Part shown: positions 26,534 through 35,716 of the stretch, in pieces
How the letters are laid out: every line of letters starts with the position of its first letter
Numbering within the stretch: the first letter of the stretch is position 1
Origin: CAIUGU01 sp040080215
Lineage (GTDB): Bacteria; Pseudomonadota; Gammaproteobacteria; Steroidobacterales; Steroidobacteraceae
Assembly: GCA_040080215.1 (NCBI GenBank)
Contig: JBEBIT010000002.1
Coordinates: 1 to 64,000, forward strand
Direction: 5' to 3'
Length of the DNA stretch: 64,000 bases
Position numbers and translations under genes: made by a program
The notes under the pieces: generated by a model
Databases searched by the model: none
What the model was told of the DNA's origin: nothing
Seen by the model: the letters and a program-made list of their open reading frames with translations, nothing else

Positions 26534-28677
26534 TGTCCGTCCTTCTTCCTGATCACCGCCCGCTTGATCACTGCCAGCCGCATCCGCGCACGACGCGCCC
26601 CCTTCGTCAGCCGATTGCTCAACCCGGGCTTTGCCACCCGCACCAGGCCTAGCTCACTGCTGCCATTCGCCCAGCTATCCTTGTACTGCGACTCGCCACG
26701 CTTAAGAAAATCATACTCATGGCAACCGGCATCGATGGCGGCCGCAATCTCATTGGCGTGCAGCAACACGCCAGGGCGCAATGCATTGCTGTCTTGGGGC
26801 AGGATCCCCGACTGGTAGAAGAAAATGCGGTTGGCGTAGTTTAGGTTGTAAATGGCACCAATCGACTGATCGCCGATGCGTAGCACGCCAAGACGCAGCC
26901 AACCCTTCGCCAATGCCAGCGGCATGAACTGCTGGTGGAAGCTGCGACGCAACGAGCTGCCAAACGCCCCCGGCTCACCCCGAGCCGTCCAGCGGGTCTG
27001 GTGCAGGGACATCAGTGTGGCCTGCATACCTGCAAGCTCGTCTGCATGCTGTGCCACGTGGTACTTTCCGCCGGCCGCTTCGAACTCACGCAGCGCGCGC
27101 CGCACGCGATACCTGTGGCTCGACCCCAGCCCTTCCATGTAGGCATCCCACTTCGCAGGGAGAGATATCAGAGGGCACGCCTCACGATCCAAAATCTCGT
27201 AGTCAAGGCCCCTGAGTCTGCATGCCTCGAGCAAGGCAGCGACCATCGGTGTCGCCAGTTGCATGTCGGGCAGAAGCAGTTCATCCCAAGTGCCACAGTG
27301 ACCAGCCACCAGCGCATCCAGAACAGCATTGACCACCTGAGTTTCCGTACCGGCTTCAGCAATCCAGCCTATATAGTCGGAACAGACCTGATGCCCCGGT
27401 GCCTCACCAGAGGCCAGCAGTTCGATGCGGCGCACAGGAACGATGGAAGCGGCCAGTGCGAGGCGCTTGCGTCTCAGCAATGGTGCCGCGCCGACCAACC
27501 GGCCCTCGGACCATAGTGCCACCACACAAAGTTGCCGATCTGTGCCGTACACCCGCCACCACGTGGTGAGCCACTCCCAAGTAAGCGTCACGCTGTTGCT
27601 TGAGCTGCGACCCAGCATTTCTGTCCATTGATTACGAAGCTGGAGGAAGCGCTCAAAGTTGGTTATGACTTCCGTGCGCAGCGACTTCGTCTGCTTTGCC
27701 GATGAGGCCGGCGCGGGCAGGACGATGCGATCAAGCCAGTCTCCGACGGCCAGTTTCGCCTTTTCAATCCACCGTGGTTCCCCAAGTACATGGTTTGCTT
27801 CCGGAACTACTTGCAACTCGATTCGATCGCCAACAGCCGCTATCTGGCCAGCCCACGGCACCGCAAAATACTCTTGGTACTCGGAGAAGTATCGGTCGGT
27901 GCCCCCGAACAGCAGCAATGCCGCTCGCCCCGAATTTGCCAGCTTGAAAATGGCACGGACAAAATTCCGATCCAGAAAGTCCGGCATTGCGGGCTCCTGT
28001 CCCGTCTGGTTCTCAGGCGGGGTGTCCTTTCGCCATACCGCTGCTTTCTGGAAGCCACGTTTGAGAGACTCACGCATTACGGACCAGAGCAGGCCATAGT
28101 CGCTCTGCAGCGTTAACAGACGAACCCAGTGGAGAGGGTTCATCGCCTTGCGGCGAAATATCTCGCGATTGGCGGTCAACAACGCTGCGGTAGGCGGCCT
28201 GACAGCAGCAGATTCAGTGCCAACAAGCACAACCGGCATCCCGATCGAGAACAATCCTGCAATACGCGAATCCCGCTCCGCTGTGAGCAGTCCGGTGATA
28301 GCAGCCCCGCAGAGCCCACCAACCAAGAACTTCCCGATCCCAAACCGTTGCGCCATGTAATCCATGGCGGCACGAACATCGGCAATATGCTGCCCGGCCT
28401 GCACCTGCGTATAGACGTCGGCAAGTAGCTTCGCGTCATATACCCCCTGCGAGTCGCCCATACCGGCAAAATCGAGACGCAGCACCGGTATGTTACGCCT
28501 GACGAACTCACCGGATAATTTGCGGTAGAGCCGATGCGGAGCCACCCTTGGTTTGACTCCAGGACTTAACAGTATGCACGCCAAAGGCCAGCTGCCTTGT
28601 TCGCCTGCTGGGCAATCCAGCATTCCATAGAGCATATCCACGCCGGAATGACTGGGTATGTGCAGCAGTTGATTCAT
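26530..28677 (-). CDS. Alpha/beta hydrolase fused to GNAT/FemAB-like acyltransferase
   Basis: A 715-residue two-domain protein. Residues about 1-320 form an alpha/beta hydrolase of the type linked to exosortase A loci (hydrolase 1): LRLDFAGMGDSQG, then VGGLCGAAITGLL where Cys sits at the nucleophile elbow, and a late PEANHVLGE with the catalytic His. Residues about 345-690 form a GNAT-fold domain of the CelD/FemAB group: SLHQTRW, GVLRIGDQSIGAIYNLNY and EYDFLKRGESQYKDSW. I start at ATG 28677, two bases after the upstream stop; a further 76 open codons look non-coding. The two functions are normally on separate genes. Possible role: moving an acyl or aminoacyl group onto a polysaccharide precursor. 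Confidence 0.8.
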   Translation of the reverse strand: MNQLLHIPSHSGVDMLYGMLDCPAGEQGSWPLACILLSPGVKPRVAPHRLYRKLSGEFVRRNIPVLRLDFAGMGDSQGVYDAKLLADVYTQVQAGQHIADVRAAMDYMAQRFGIGKFLVGGLCGAAITGLLTAERDSRIAGLFSIGMPVVLVGTESAAVRPPTAALLTANREIFRRKAMNPLHWVRLLTLQSDYGLLWSVMRESLKRGFQKAAVWRKDTPPENQTGQEPAMPDFLDRNFVRAIFKLANSGRAALLLFGGTDRYFSEYQEYFAVPWAGQIAAVGDRIELQVVPEANHVLGEPRWIEKAKLAVGDWLDRIVLPAPASSAKQTKSLRTEVITNFERFLQLRNQWTEMLGRSSSNSVTLTWEWLTTWWRVYGTDRQLCVVALWSEGRLVGAAPLLRRKRLALAASIVPVRRIELLASGEAPGHQVCSDYIGWIAEAGTETQVVNAVLDALVAGHCGTWDELLLPDMQLATPMVAALLEACRLRGLDYEILDREACPLISLPAKWDAYMEGLGSSHRYRVRRALREFEAAGGKYHVAQHADELAGMQATLMSLHQTRWTARGEPGAFGSSLRRSFHQQFMPLALAKGWLRLGVLRIGDQSIGAIYNLNYANRIFFYQSGILPQDSNALRPGVLLHANEIAAAIDAGCHEYDFLKRGESQYKDSWANGSSELGLVRVAKPGLSNRLTKGARRARMRLAVIKRAVIRKKDGQ

Positions 28678-28679
28678 GA

Positions 28680-29525
28680 TTACAGGCTCTCCAGCCACTG
28701 AACGGTTGAAGCCGTCAACGCTGGGGCCCATTGAATGTAGTCGCGGTTCTCGCGCCAAAAGGCAGGTTCCTTGACGGAAATGGCGGTTACTACCGAATGC
28801 GCGCCCACGATCGATTCCGCTTGCTGCGACAGGCGCGGGACTTCCGAGCTCGCAATTTCCGTAATCAGCGTCGGGTTGCGAAAGACTGCTGCATTGTCTA
28901 CCCAAGAGGCTGCCAGCACCTCCTTGCAGAACTTGCCCCCGAAGCCATAGCCCTCAATAACGATCAACTCGCCGACAGTCATTTTCCGGAGCAGCTCCTC
29001 GCGCGGCACCGACACACGTCCCGAAGCGGCCATCTGGGCCGCCAGATGCTGTCGCAGGACTTGTAGCAAGTATGTGCGACCGTCGTACACGGGATCCCAC
29101 AGCACCAAAGCGCCGAGTTCACCTCCGAGCTCGACAGCGGCGAGTGCGGCAACCATAGCCCCGAGCCTGTGCCCGAGAAGCACGATGTTCCGCAGATCCG
29201 GGCGTTGCGCCCGCAAAAACCTGACGGCCCCCACAGCGTCGGCGACACGCGTCTCCAGCGTTGAATCCTCGAATTCGAGGTCACTTTCACCTTCTCCGCG
29301 GCAATCGATCCTTAGTGCGGCAATGCCGCGGCGAGCCAGGTTCCGCGCAAAACTTACATAGACGCGATGCGCCCAATTCTTTTCCTCCGCACACGCGTGC
29401 ACCATCACGACAGCCGTGGCAGCGGGCGCAACCGGTTCATGCAGGAACGCGAAGACCCGGCCTGTATCGACCGGAATGGAGAAAGCCTCTTCACGAAGTG
29501 GCCGCTTGGACTCAGTATCCGGCAT
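28680..29525 (-). CDS. Alpha/beta hydrolase-like protein without nucleophile
   Basis: A 281-residue cytoplasmic protein of the exosortase A-associated hydrolase 2 type. The fold is evident from VVMVHACAEEKNWAHRVYV, ALRIDCRGEGESD and VLLGHRLGAMVAAL. At the nucleophile elbow the sequence is GHRLG, with Arg where Ser, Cys or Asp is expected, so classic hydrolase catalysis is doubtful. The related hydrolase-2 group may share this feature. The ATG at 29525 is chosen; the 50 codons upstream are open but look non-coding. It is the first gene of a four-gene minus-strand unit, separated from the next gene by 2 bases and divergent from the export gene. Confidence 0.75.
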   Translation of the reverse strand: MPDTESKRPLREEAFSIPVDTGRVFAFLHEPVAPAATAVVMVHACAEEKNWAHRVYVSFARNLARRGIAALRIDCRGEGESDLEFEDSTLETRVADAVGAVRFLRAQRPDLRNIVLLGHRLGAMVAALAAVELGGELGALVLWDPVYDGRTYLLQVLRQHLAAQMAASGRVSVPREELLRKMTVGELIVIEGYGFGGKFCKEVLAASWVDNAAVFRNPTLITEIASSEVPRLSQQAESIVGAHSVVTAISVKEPAFWRENRDYIQWAPALTASTVQWLESL

Positions 29526-29722
29526 CAAACCCACACCTTGGCAAGGACAGCACGGCCAGTTGGACCGGATGCGTAATGTTGTCGAAATAATCCGTCGAAA
29601 TTGTGAAGGATTCCTTGGCCGGATCGCAGCATACAAGTCACAGGACTGAAACAGGCCGGCCATTGCACAGCCCACGAAAGAACCGATTCATCAGTCAGGG
29701 ACGGGATCTGCGAAGTAACTCC

Positions 29723-29753
29723 TTGACAGAGATCCGGGCCTGAGCCGTAGACT
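29723..29753 (+). promoter_or_regulatory. Candidate promoter of the EPS export operon
   Basis: TTGACA at 29723-29728 is a perfect -35 hexamer. A TAGACT hexamer at 29748-29753 is a weak -10 with a 19-base spacer, longer than ideal. The GATAAT at 29765-29770 is a closer -10 match but lies too far away. The region separates the divergent hydrolase and export units (270 bases). Confidence 0.3.
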
Positions 29754-29795
29754 GGGCAAAATCGGATAATTTACTGGCTTCCCGGGAGTTTCAGA

Positions 29796-30359
29796 ATGAT
29801 TGCGAGTCGAGTTTCTAGATGCACCGTAGCGCTGCTGGTCCTGGCAGCCAGCCCCCTGACCGGGATGGCGGCAGAGGACATCTACGCGGTGCAACCCGGC
29901 GACGTCCTGTCAGTGTCGGTTTGGCGCGAGCCATCGCTGCAGGGCCCCGTGCTGGTGCGGCCGGACGGTGGCTTCTCCTTTCCACTGGCTGGCGAGGTCG
30001 ATGCTCGCGGTAAGGGTGTCGCGGACCTGCAAAAGCTGCTCACAGAGCGCCTAAAGAAGTACATCTCCGATCCGGTGGTATCGGTATCGGTGCAGGAAGT
30101 AAAGGGTAACAAGATCTACGTAATTGGCCAAGTTAACAGGCCTGGCGAGTTCGTGGCCAATCCCAGCGTGAATGTCATGCAGGCGTTGAGCATGGCAGGC
30201 GGCACAAATGCTTTCGCAGCGACGGCTGGTATCATCATCCTGCGTCGGACAGCAGCGGGACAGGTGGCGATCCCCTTTCGTTATGCCGATGTATCGCGTG
30301 GCAAGAGCCTCGAACAGAATATCGACTTGCAGAGCGGTGACGTAGTGGTAGTACCATGA
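29796..30359 (+). CDS. Polysaccharide export protein (Wza/EpsE-like, short)
   Basis: A 187-residue secreted protein. A signal peptide (about 1-25, cleavage after GMAA) has no lipobox Cys, so it is not lipidated like classical Wza. The poly-export domain (about 28-105; IYAVQPGDVLSVSVWREPSLQG, split over two stretches) is followed by one SLBB domain (about 105-170; NKIYVIGQVNRPGEF). It should contribute to the outer-membrane or periplasmic export channel for the polymer. GGGAG-type ribosome binding site GGGAG lies 7 bases before the ATG. Its stop overlaps the start of the barrel gene by 4 bases. Confidence 0.9.
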   Translation: MIASRVSRCTVALLVLAASPLTGMAAEDIYAVQPGDVLSVSVWREPSLQGPVLVRPDGGFSFPLAGEVDARGKGVADLQKLLTERLKKYISDPVVSVSVQEVKGNKIYVIGQVNRPGEFVANPSVNVMQALSMAGGTNAFAATAGIIILRRTAAGQVAIPFRYADVSRGKSLEQNIDLQSGDVVVVP

Positions 30360-31573
30360 TCAATAGGAAAAGCACAATCCGCCAAGCAGGCAGCGTCGCG
30401 GCAACATGGCTGCTTTCAACCACATGGGCATTCGCAGCGGATAATACCGTCGATCCCAAGGTTGAAGTCGGTGCGACCTACAACAGCAATCTGCGCCTGC
30501 AGCCGTCTGCAATCCATGACGATGTAGCGGGCGGCTATGTCGATGCACTGGCTGCATTCGGGACCCAAACACAGCGCACGCAGTTCACGCTCACCCCACG
30601 CGTTCGCGCGACGAAGTACACTGATAATCAGGACGAGGAAACCACCGACTGGTTTGTCAATAGTGTCTTGGCTCACCGTGCCGAACGCAGCCGGTATGGT
30701 CTCGAAGCGGATTTCTCTAATCAGGACGTGGTCACCACGGAGTTGCTCTCCCCAACGGGAGGATCGCTGGGCACACCCGGCTCAGGTGACGGCGGTATCG
30801 CGCTGAGCAAGAACAAAGCTTCCCGGATTTACGCCTCGCCCAGCGCCGCATTCACGACTGGCGAGCGTTCAGAGCTGCAGCTGAGTGGAGTTTACTCGCA
30901 GATCGATTATGACCGGCAAGTGCTTGGTAGCCAGATCGACTACTCCAACGCAGTCGGCTCACTCGGCTGGTCGTTACGTACTTCGCAGCGATTACGCGTG
31001 CTCGCGGCAGCCGACGTCACGCAATTCAGCCCGGATAATACCGGTAGCGAGAAGAGCAACACCTATGGTTTGCGCTTTGAGACATGGCACGAGCAGACAG
31101 AACGCCTGAGCGCATATCTTCGCTTGGGGGCTATACGCTCGGATGTGAACTCTGGCTCAGCAGCAGGGCGCAACACTGCACAAACGACTGCGATTTTCGG
31201 GCTCGGCCTGGCACGAAGGCTGGCTGTAGGGCAATTGCTTTTGCAGGCGAATCGTTCAGTAGATGCCAATGGTACGGGACAGTTGCTGGAGCGAACCGAA
31301 GCATACCTGGAATGGACCCACAGCCTCTCGCCGCGTACGCAATTCAGACTGGGTACGCGCGCCGTCTGGGCCGCAGCGATAGACAATACGGCTGGCTACG
31401 CAGATCAACGTTACTATGTGGCTTCTGCAGGGCTCGAGTGGCGACTCGGGCGGACGATAAGCCTAACAAGCCGATATGATTACACCGGCCAGCATATCAG
31501 CGGCGCCGCGGAAGATCCCACCTCGAATGCAGGGTACCTAGGCCTCGTATTTGAACCGCATAGGCGCAACTGA
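30356..31573 (+). CDS. Outer-membrane beta-barrel protein of the EPS locus
   Basis: A 405-residue protein with a signal peptide (about 1-27, TTWAFA|AD). The rest alternates short amphipathic strands with turns (VEVGATYNSNLRL, FTLTPRVRATKYTD, RLRVLAAADVTQF, LEWRLGRTISLTSRYDY), the pattern of an outer-membrane beta-barrel of the kind found in exosortase-linked EPS loci. It could form the outer-membrane pore or a surface assembly factor together with the export protein encoded just upstream. The C-terminus ends EPHRRN and does not show a classic terminal Phe/Trp. It is translationally coupled to the upstream gene. Confidence 0.78.
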   Translation: MINRKSTIRQAGSVAATWLLSTTWAFAADNTVDPKVEVGATYNSNLRLQPSAIHDDVAGGYVDALAAFGTQTQRTQFTLTPRVRATKYTDNQDEETTDWFVNSVLAHRAERSRYGLEADFSNQDVVTTELLSPTGGSLGTPGSGDGGIALSKNKASRIYASPSAAFTTGERSELQLSGVYSQIDYDRQVLGSQIDYSNAVGSLGWSLRTSQRLRVLAAADVTQFSPDNTGSEKSNTYGLRFETWHEQTERLSAYLRLGAIRSDVNSGSAAGRNTAQTTAIFGLGLARRLAVGQLLLQANRSVDANGTGQLLERTEAYLEWTHSLSPRTQFRLGTRAVWAAAIDNTAGYADQRYYVASAGLEWRLGRTISLTSRYDYTGQHISGAAEDPTSNAGYLGLVFEPHRRN

Positions 31574-31739
31574 CCAGGCGGCCAAGCGTCCGCCCGCCTG
31601 GGATTGCCCCGCTCCATGTGCGGCGCTTCCACGCAGGCGGTTCACAGTTTCAAACACTACCGTGTCAATTTGGCGTCTGTCGGGGTAGCCTACGTCTGCC
31701 CTTTAGCGACAATCCAGAAGCCCGTCGCCGGTCACGAGA

Positions 31740-33398
31740 ATGCCAACAGAACAGACTGATTCCCAAGGACTATCAGACTTGGTAGCGACCCTAGTCCGGC
31801 GCCGCCATCTGATCATCTCCGTGGCCGTACCCATCGCGCTGGCAGCCGTATTGATTGCCGCACTCGCTCCTACGCGCTACAACTCAACGGCGGTATTCGC
31901 CATTGAAGAAGGTCGCCTGACAGATCTGGGCAATGCAGGTTCTGGCCAGCGTGAGAATTATGTGGATCAGTACATCAAGGATCTACAGGGGGTCGTGCTG
32001 GGTCCGGGTGGTTTGCGACAATTGCTGAGTGCACAGAATCGCCTACCAGACAGCAGCAAAGGCCAGACCGAAATGATTGAAGAGATGCGCAAGCAGGTCG
32101 GCTTGCGCGTCATTTCCGAGCAGGTACTGGACCCGCAGACAGGTCGAGAACGTACGATCATCTCATCGTTCCAATTGCGCAGCGAAGCCGCCACTCCGGA
32201 ACTGGCTCGCGAAACCACTGCGTGGCTGAGCAACCGTTTCATAGAAACCGACCGTAGTACCCGCAGTTCGCGTTCGGAAAGCTATACCCGGTATCTGGAC
32301 AACGAGGTGAACAAGCGCAAGCAACGAGTCGACGCGATCGAACAGCAACTCGCGGACTTCAAGCAGAAGAACATCGGTCAACTTCCGGAACTGAATCAGC
32401 TGAATCTGGATTTCAAGGACCGTGCCGAACGCGACTTGCAGGAGGCCGAGGCCCAGTTGCGGACTCTTGTGCGAGAGCGCTCTTTCGTCCAGCAGCAAAT
32501 GCAGCAGGCAACGACCCAGACCAGCAGCGCGCAGCGCCTGCAGGAGCTTAAAGACTCCTATCGCGATCGCCTACTGACATACGACGCCAACCACCCGGAT
32601 ATGCTGGCGCTGCAGCGAGAAATTGACCAACTGCAAACGGGCGGCAGTCGCCGAAATGGTTCGCTTCGCGAGCAGCTGGCTTCACAGCAGGAGATCCTCA
32701 GCCAGGCTCGGCAACGCTACAGCGACAATCACCCCGACATTATCAGACTGCAGCGGACGATTGCTTCGCTCGAACAACGAATCGCTTCCGGTGAAACCGC
32801 TGATACAAGCGCTACGCCCGTGTCTGCGAACGAACTGCAGCTCCGCACGCAGCTGAATTCTCTCGACCTCCAGATATCGTCGCTCCAGGCCCAGGCGGCG
32901 GACTTCCGATCGCGAATAGCCACCGTCCGCAACCAGATCCAGTCCACCCCCCAAGTCGAACGGGAATATCAAACGCTGAGCCAGGATCTATCGGTGGCAA
33001 GGCTGGCGTACCAGGATGTTCTGCAGAAAAAGTTCGCTGCTGACGCAGCGGCATCCGCCATCAGCTCCGGATCAGCAGACGCTTTCCGCCTGACGCAACG
33101 GGCGTCGCTGCCGGAGAGCAGGGTAAAGACAATTGCCGTTGCGGTGCTGGCCCTCGGGATCTTCATTGCCATAACCCTCTCGTTTGGATCGGCTCTGATC
33201 GCCGAGATGCTCGATCCCACAGTACGCAGCTCACGCGACGTCCGGCAAATACTTGGAGTGATCCCGTTAGCCATCATTCCCGAGATTGCCAACTCGACTA
33301 CGCTCGGCGTGCAGCGGGCACGTTGGATGCGGTTGACCGCATCGATGGTAGTTGTCACCACGATCCTGTTTACCATCGGCTACCAGTTGGTCAGATAG
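31740..33398 (+). CDS. Chain-length determinant protein (Wzz/GumC-like)
   Basis: A 552-residue inner-membrane co-polymerase. TM1 is at about 28-47 (HLIISVAVPIALAAVLIAAL) and the periplasmic domain is long and coiled coil (about 175-400; many Gln/Glu/Arg heptads and YSDNHPDIIRLQR). TM2 lies at about 462-485, and a further hydrophobic end segment at about 530-548 closes the protein. The N-terminal Wzz domain and the GNVR-type region (SLPESRVK) place it in the GumC/exosortase EPS group. It should set polymer length and work with the ATPase encoded 4 bases downstream. Confidence 0.9.
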   Translation: MPTEQTDSQGLSDLVATLVRRRHLIISVAVPIALAAVLIAALAPTRYNSTAVFAIEEGRLTDLGNAGSGQRENYVDQYIKDLQGVVLGPGGLRQLLSAQNRLPDSSKGQTEMIEEMRKQVGLRVISEQVLDPQTGRERTIISSFQLRSEAATPELARETTAWLSNRFIETDRSTRSSRSESYTRYLDNEVNKRKQRVDAIEQQLADFKQKNIGQLPELNQLNLDFKDRAERDLQEAEAQLRTLVRERSFVQQQMQQATTQTSSAQRLQELKDSYRDRLLTYDANHPDMLALQREIDQLQTGGSRRNGSLREQLASQQEILSQARQRYSDNHPDIIRLQRTIASLEQRIASGETADTSATPVSANELQLRTQLNSLDLQISSLQAQAADFRSRIATVRNQIQSTPQVEREYQTLSQDLSVARLAYQDVLQKKFAADAAASAISSGSADAFRLTQRASLPESRVKTIAVAVLALGIFIAITLSFGSALIAEMLDPTVRSSRDVRQILGVIPLAIIPEIANSTTLGVQRARWMRLTASMVVVTTILFTIGYQLVR

Positions 33399-33402
33399 TC
33401 CT

Positions 33403-34218
33403 ATGAGCATCATCGAAAGATCACTTCAGAAGCGCGCTGCCAACGCCCGCTCTGAACAGCAAGCGGCCATTCCGGCGCGCACCCGTGCCGCACAACCGGC
33501 GACGAATGCCCCGCCTCCCGGACGCACATATCGTTCAGTGCAGCTCAATCCGGAAGTTCTCGAGGCCAACCGTATCCTTGCGGGCATAAACGACCCGCTG
33601 GCCACATCGGCCTACAAGATGCTCCGCACGCGCATCCTGCAGCGCGTAGCCTCAAATTCCTGGCGAAACCTTGGCGTAACTGGAACCGTGTCCGGCGAAG
33701 GCAAGTCGCTGACCGCGATCAACCTGGCCCTGGCCCTGGCACGAGATGTGAGCACCAACGTGTTCCTTGTAGATATGGATCTGCAACGCCCGTCAATTGC
33801 AACTCAACTGGGTCTGTCCTTCGATAAGGGCCTGTCGGATTACCTGGCGGGAAATGCCACGCTCGAAGAAATCATCTACAGCCCTGGCATAGAAAGGCTT
33901 GCAGTCATACCCAATGCTCACCGCAACAGCCACCATTCCGAACTGCTGAGTTCGCCGAAGATGGACGAACTGATGCAGAGCCTAGCCCAGGAAACGCCAC
34001 CGCGAATAGTCATCTATGACTTGCCGCCGCTTCTGGTATCGGATGACGTACTGAGTATCGCGCCCCGGATCGACGGTCTGCTTCTGGTAGTGTCGCAGGG
34101 AATGACACAGCGCAAGGTGCTGGAATCGGCTCGCGACGTTCTGAGCGAGATGAACCTCATCGGGGTGGTATTGAACCGCAGCACCGAAAACGAGAAGCGC
34201 GATTACGGCTACTACTAG
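33403..34218 (+). CDS. Tyrosine autokinase-like ATPase (CpsD/BY-kinase family)
   Basis: A 271-residue P-loop protein. GTVSGEGKSLTAINLALA is the Walker A region, VFLVDMDLQRPS the Walker A' and RIVIYDLPPLLVSDD the Walker B. The N-terminal part is Ala/Pro/Arg rich, and the C-terminus ends with DYGYY, a small tyrosine cluster that could be the phosphorylation site. BY-kinases regulate chain-length proteins and polymer export. The ATG at 33403 lies 4 bases after the chain-length gene, so the pair is probably co-translated and interacting. Confidence 0.88.
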   Translation: MSIIERSLQKRAANARSEQQAAIPARTRAAQPATNAPPPGRTYRSVQLNPEVLEANRILAGINDPLATSAYKMLRTRILQRVASNSWRNLGVTGTVSGEGKSLTAINLALALARDVSTNVFLVDMDLQRPSIATQLGLSFDKGLSDYLAGNATLEEIIYSPGIERLAVIPNAHRNSHHSELLSSPKMDELMQSLAQETPPRIVIYDLPPLLVSDDVLSIAPRIDGLLLVVSQGMTQRKVLESARDVLSEMNLIGVVLNRSTENEKRDYGYY

Positions 34219-34305
34219 AGTTGAAGTTCGCAGCCAAAGGCATTATCCCGGCTTGGCACCGACAGCCTCCTCCGACGCGGCCAGGGGCCATGAAACTCGG
34301 TGAAT

Positions 34306-34323
34306 CTTGCAGTTAACTGCAAG
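34306..34323. promoter_or_regulatory. Perfect 18-base palindrome upstream of the GT4 gene
   Basis: CTTGCAGTT followed directly by AACTGCAAG is a perfect 18-base palindrome with no spacer, 119 bases upstream of the glycosyltransferase start. It could be an operator for a dimeric regulator. No regulator gene lies nearby. Confidence 0.4.
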
Positions 34324-34442
34324 TGGGCCCTTGAGAGCGGTATCGCGGCAGCGGGTGGCTTGCCTATTCCCGACGAAACGATCGTTCCTCGGGCCGGTAT
34401 TTTCACGACAAAAAATGGTCCTTGGTGGTTTCTCGAGATCTC

Positions 34443-35555
34443 ATGACTGTCAATAGCATATGTATTGTTGCGTTGGATGCCTATCCGCTCCTGACTGCCA
34501 GTACCGAAGCTTACTATGTTGGCGGAGAGTCGGTGCAGCATGTATTGCTGGCCCACGCATGGCGCGACATGGGCATCGATGTATCCATGATCGTCCACGA
34601 TCAAGGCCAACCAGCTGTGCAAACGGTCAGCGGAATCCGCACGTACTCGATGTGTGCGCGAGATTCCGGCATCAGGGTGGTGCGTTTCTTCCATCCGCGT
34701 ATGACTTCGCTGGTTCGCGCACTGAAAACGTGTGACGCAGATGTCTACTACCAATCCCCCGCTGGCGTTGATACCGGCATCGTTAGCTGGTTCTGCCAGA
34801 GAAGAGGAAAACGCTTTGTCTTTCGTATCGCCTCAGACGTCAACTGCATCCCGGGAAAGCAGCTGATCACTTATTGGCGCGACCGCAAACTGTTTGAATA
34901 CGGGCTCAGGCACGCAGATCTGATTGCGTCACAGACGCACTACCAGCAGTCGCTGCTCCGGGAGAACTACCAGTTGGAAAGCGAGGTAGTGAACATGGCG
35001 GCAGACATTGCCACTCCCTGCGAGCCAGGAGAAAAGGACATAGACGTACTGTGGGTCAGCAATTTTCGCGAGGTGAAACGGCCAGAAGCGGTACTTGAGA
35101 TCGCGCGGGCGCTCCCGAATGTAAGATTTTCAATGGTGGGGGGCATGCTCCCGGGCGGGGAAGCCTACTACAAGAAAGTAGCAGCCGAAGCTCGCCTGCT
35201 GCCCAACATCACGGTTCACGGCGCCGTCCCCTATCACGAAGTCGGCAAGCTCTATGATCGGGCGCGCCTGTTCCTGAATACCTCAACGGTTGAAGGCTTT
35301 CCCAACAGCTTCCTGCAGGCATGGATGCGCGGGGTGCCGGTCGTCTCGACCTTCGACCCTGACGGCCTGGTGAATCGAGAATCACTGGGGGTTGCAGCAA
35401 GCAGCATAGCCGAACTGAGCCCCATCATCCGCAATCTGCTGGGCAATGCGACCTATCTGCTGGAAACAGGGGAACGAGCGCATCAATTTGCCATCCGTGA
35501 ATTCTCGGCAACCGGTGTTGCAAAGCGTTATCTGGACTTGCTTGATGCACAATGA
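34443..35555 (+). CDS. Family 4-type glycosyltransferase
   Basis: A 370-residue cytoplasmic GT-B enzyme. The N-terminal half has a GT4-like Rossmann start (ICIVALDAYPLL, GGESVQHVLLAHAWRDMG), and the C-terminal half has DVLWVSNFREVKRPEAVL and STVEGFPNSFLQAWMRGVPVV, the acceptor- and nucleotide-sugar-binding signature of family 4 glycosyltransferases (E-x7-E-like motif). It probably extends the lipid-linked repeat unit. The donor sugar is not predictable. An in-frame TTG 7 codons upstream is possible, but the ATG at 34443 is preferred. It follows a 224-base gap that holds an 18-base palindrome. Confidence 0.85.
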   Translation: MTVNSICIVALDAYPLLTASTEAYYVGGESVQHVLLAHAWRDMGIDVSMIVHDQGQPAVQTVSGIRTYSMCARDSGIRVVRFFHPRMTSLVRALKTCDADVYYQSPAGVDTGIVSWFCQRRGKRFVFRIASDVNCIPGKQLITYWRDRKLFEYGLRHADLIASQTHYQQSLLRENYQLESEVVNMAADIATPCEPGEKDIDVLWVSNFREVKRPEAVLEIARALPNVRFSMVGGMLPGGEAYYKKVAAEARLLPNITVHGAVPYHEVGKLYDRARLFLNTSTVEGFPNSFLQAWMRGVPVVSTFDPDGLVNRESLGVAASSIAELSPIIRNLLGNATYLLETGERAHQFAIREFSATGVAKRYLDLLDAQ

Positions 35556-35716
35556 GCGCGGCTGGCGCCAGATGCTTCCGAGCGCAGTGGGACTTAATCT
35601 GGCAACTCATGACCTTCGTCACAGCGCCAGTTCCGCCGCCCTGCGATGATTGATCGCATCATATTATTTTGTGATCGATCCTGCGCTATACGGCAGGTGC
35701 CAGAACGAATCTCGGC

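Noticed and set aside
28678..28905. N-terminal extension of the hydrolase-GNAT gene
   Set aside because: It overlaps the preceding gene; its residues look unlike a protein domain, and the ATG at 28677 two bases after the upstream stop is better.
31574..31601. 8-bp hairpin (CCAGGCGG / CCGCCTGG) after the barrel gene
   Set aside because: No T run follows and the loop is 12 bases, so a terminator cannot be supported; the chain-length gene may be co-transcribed.
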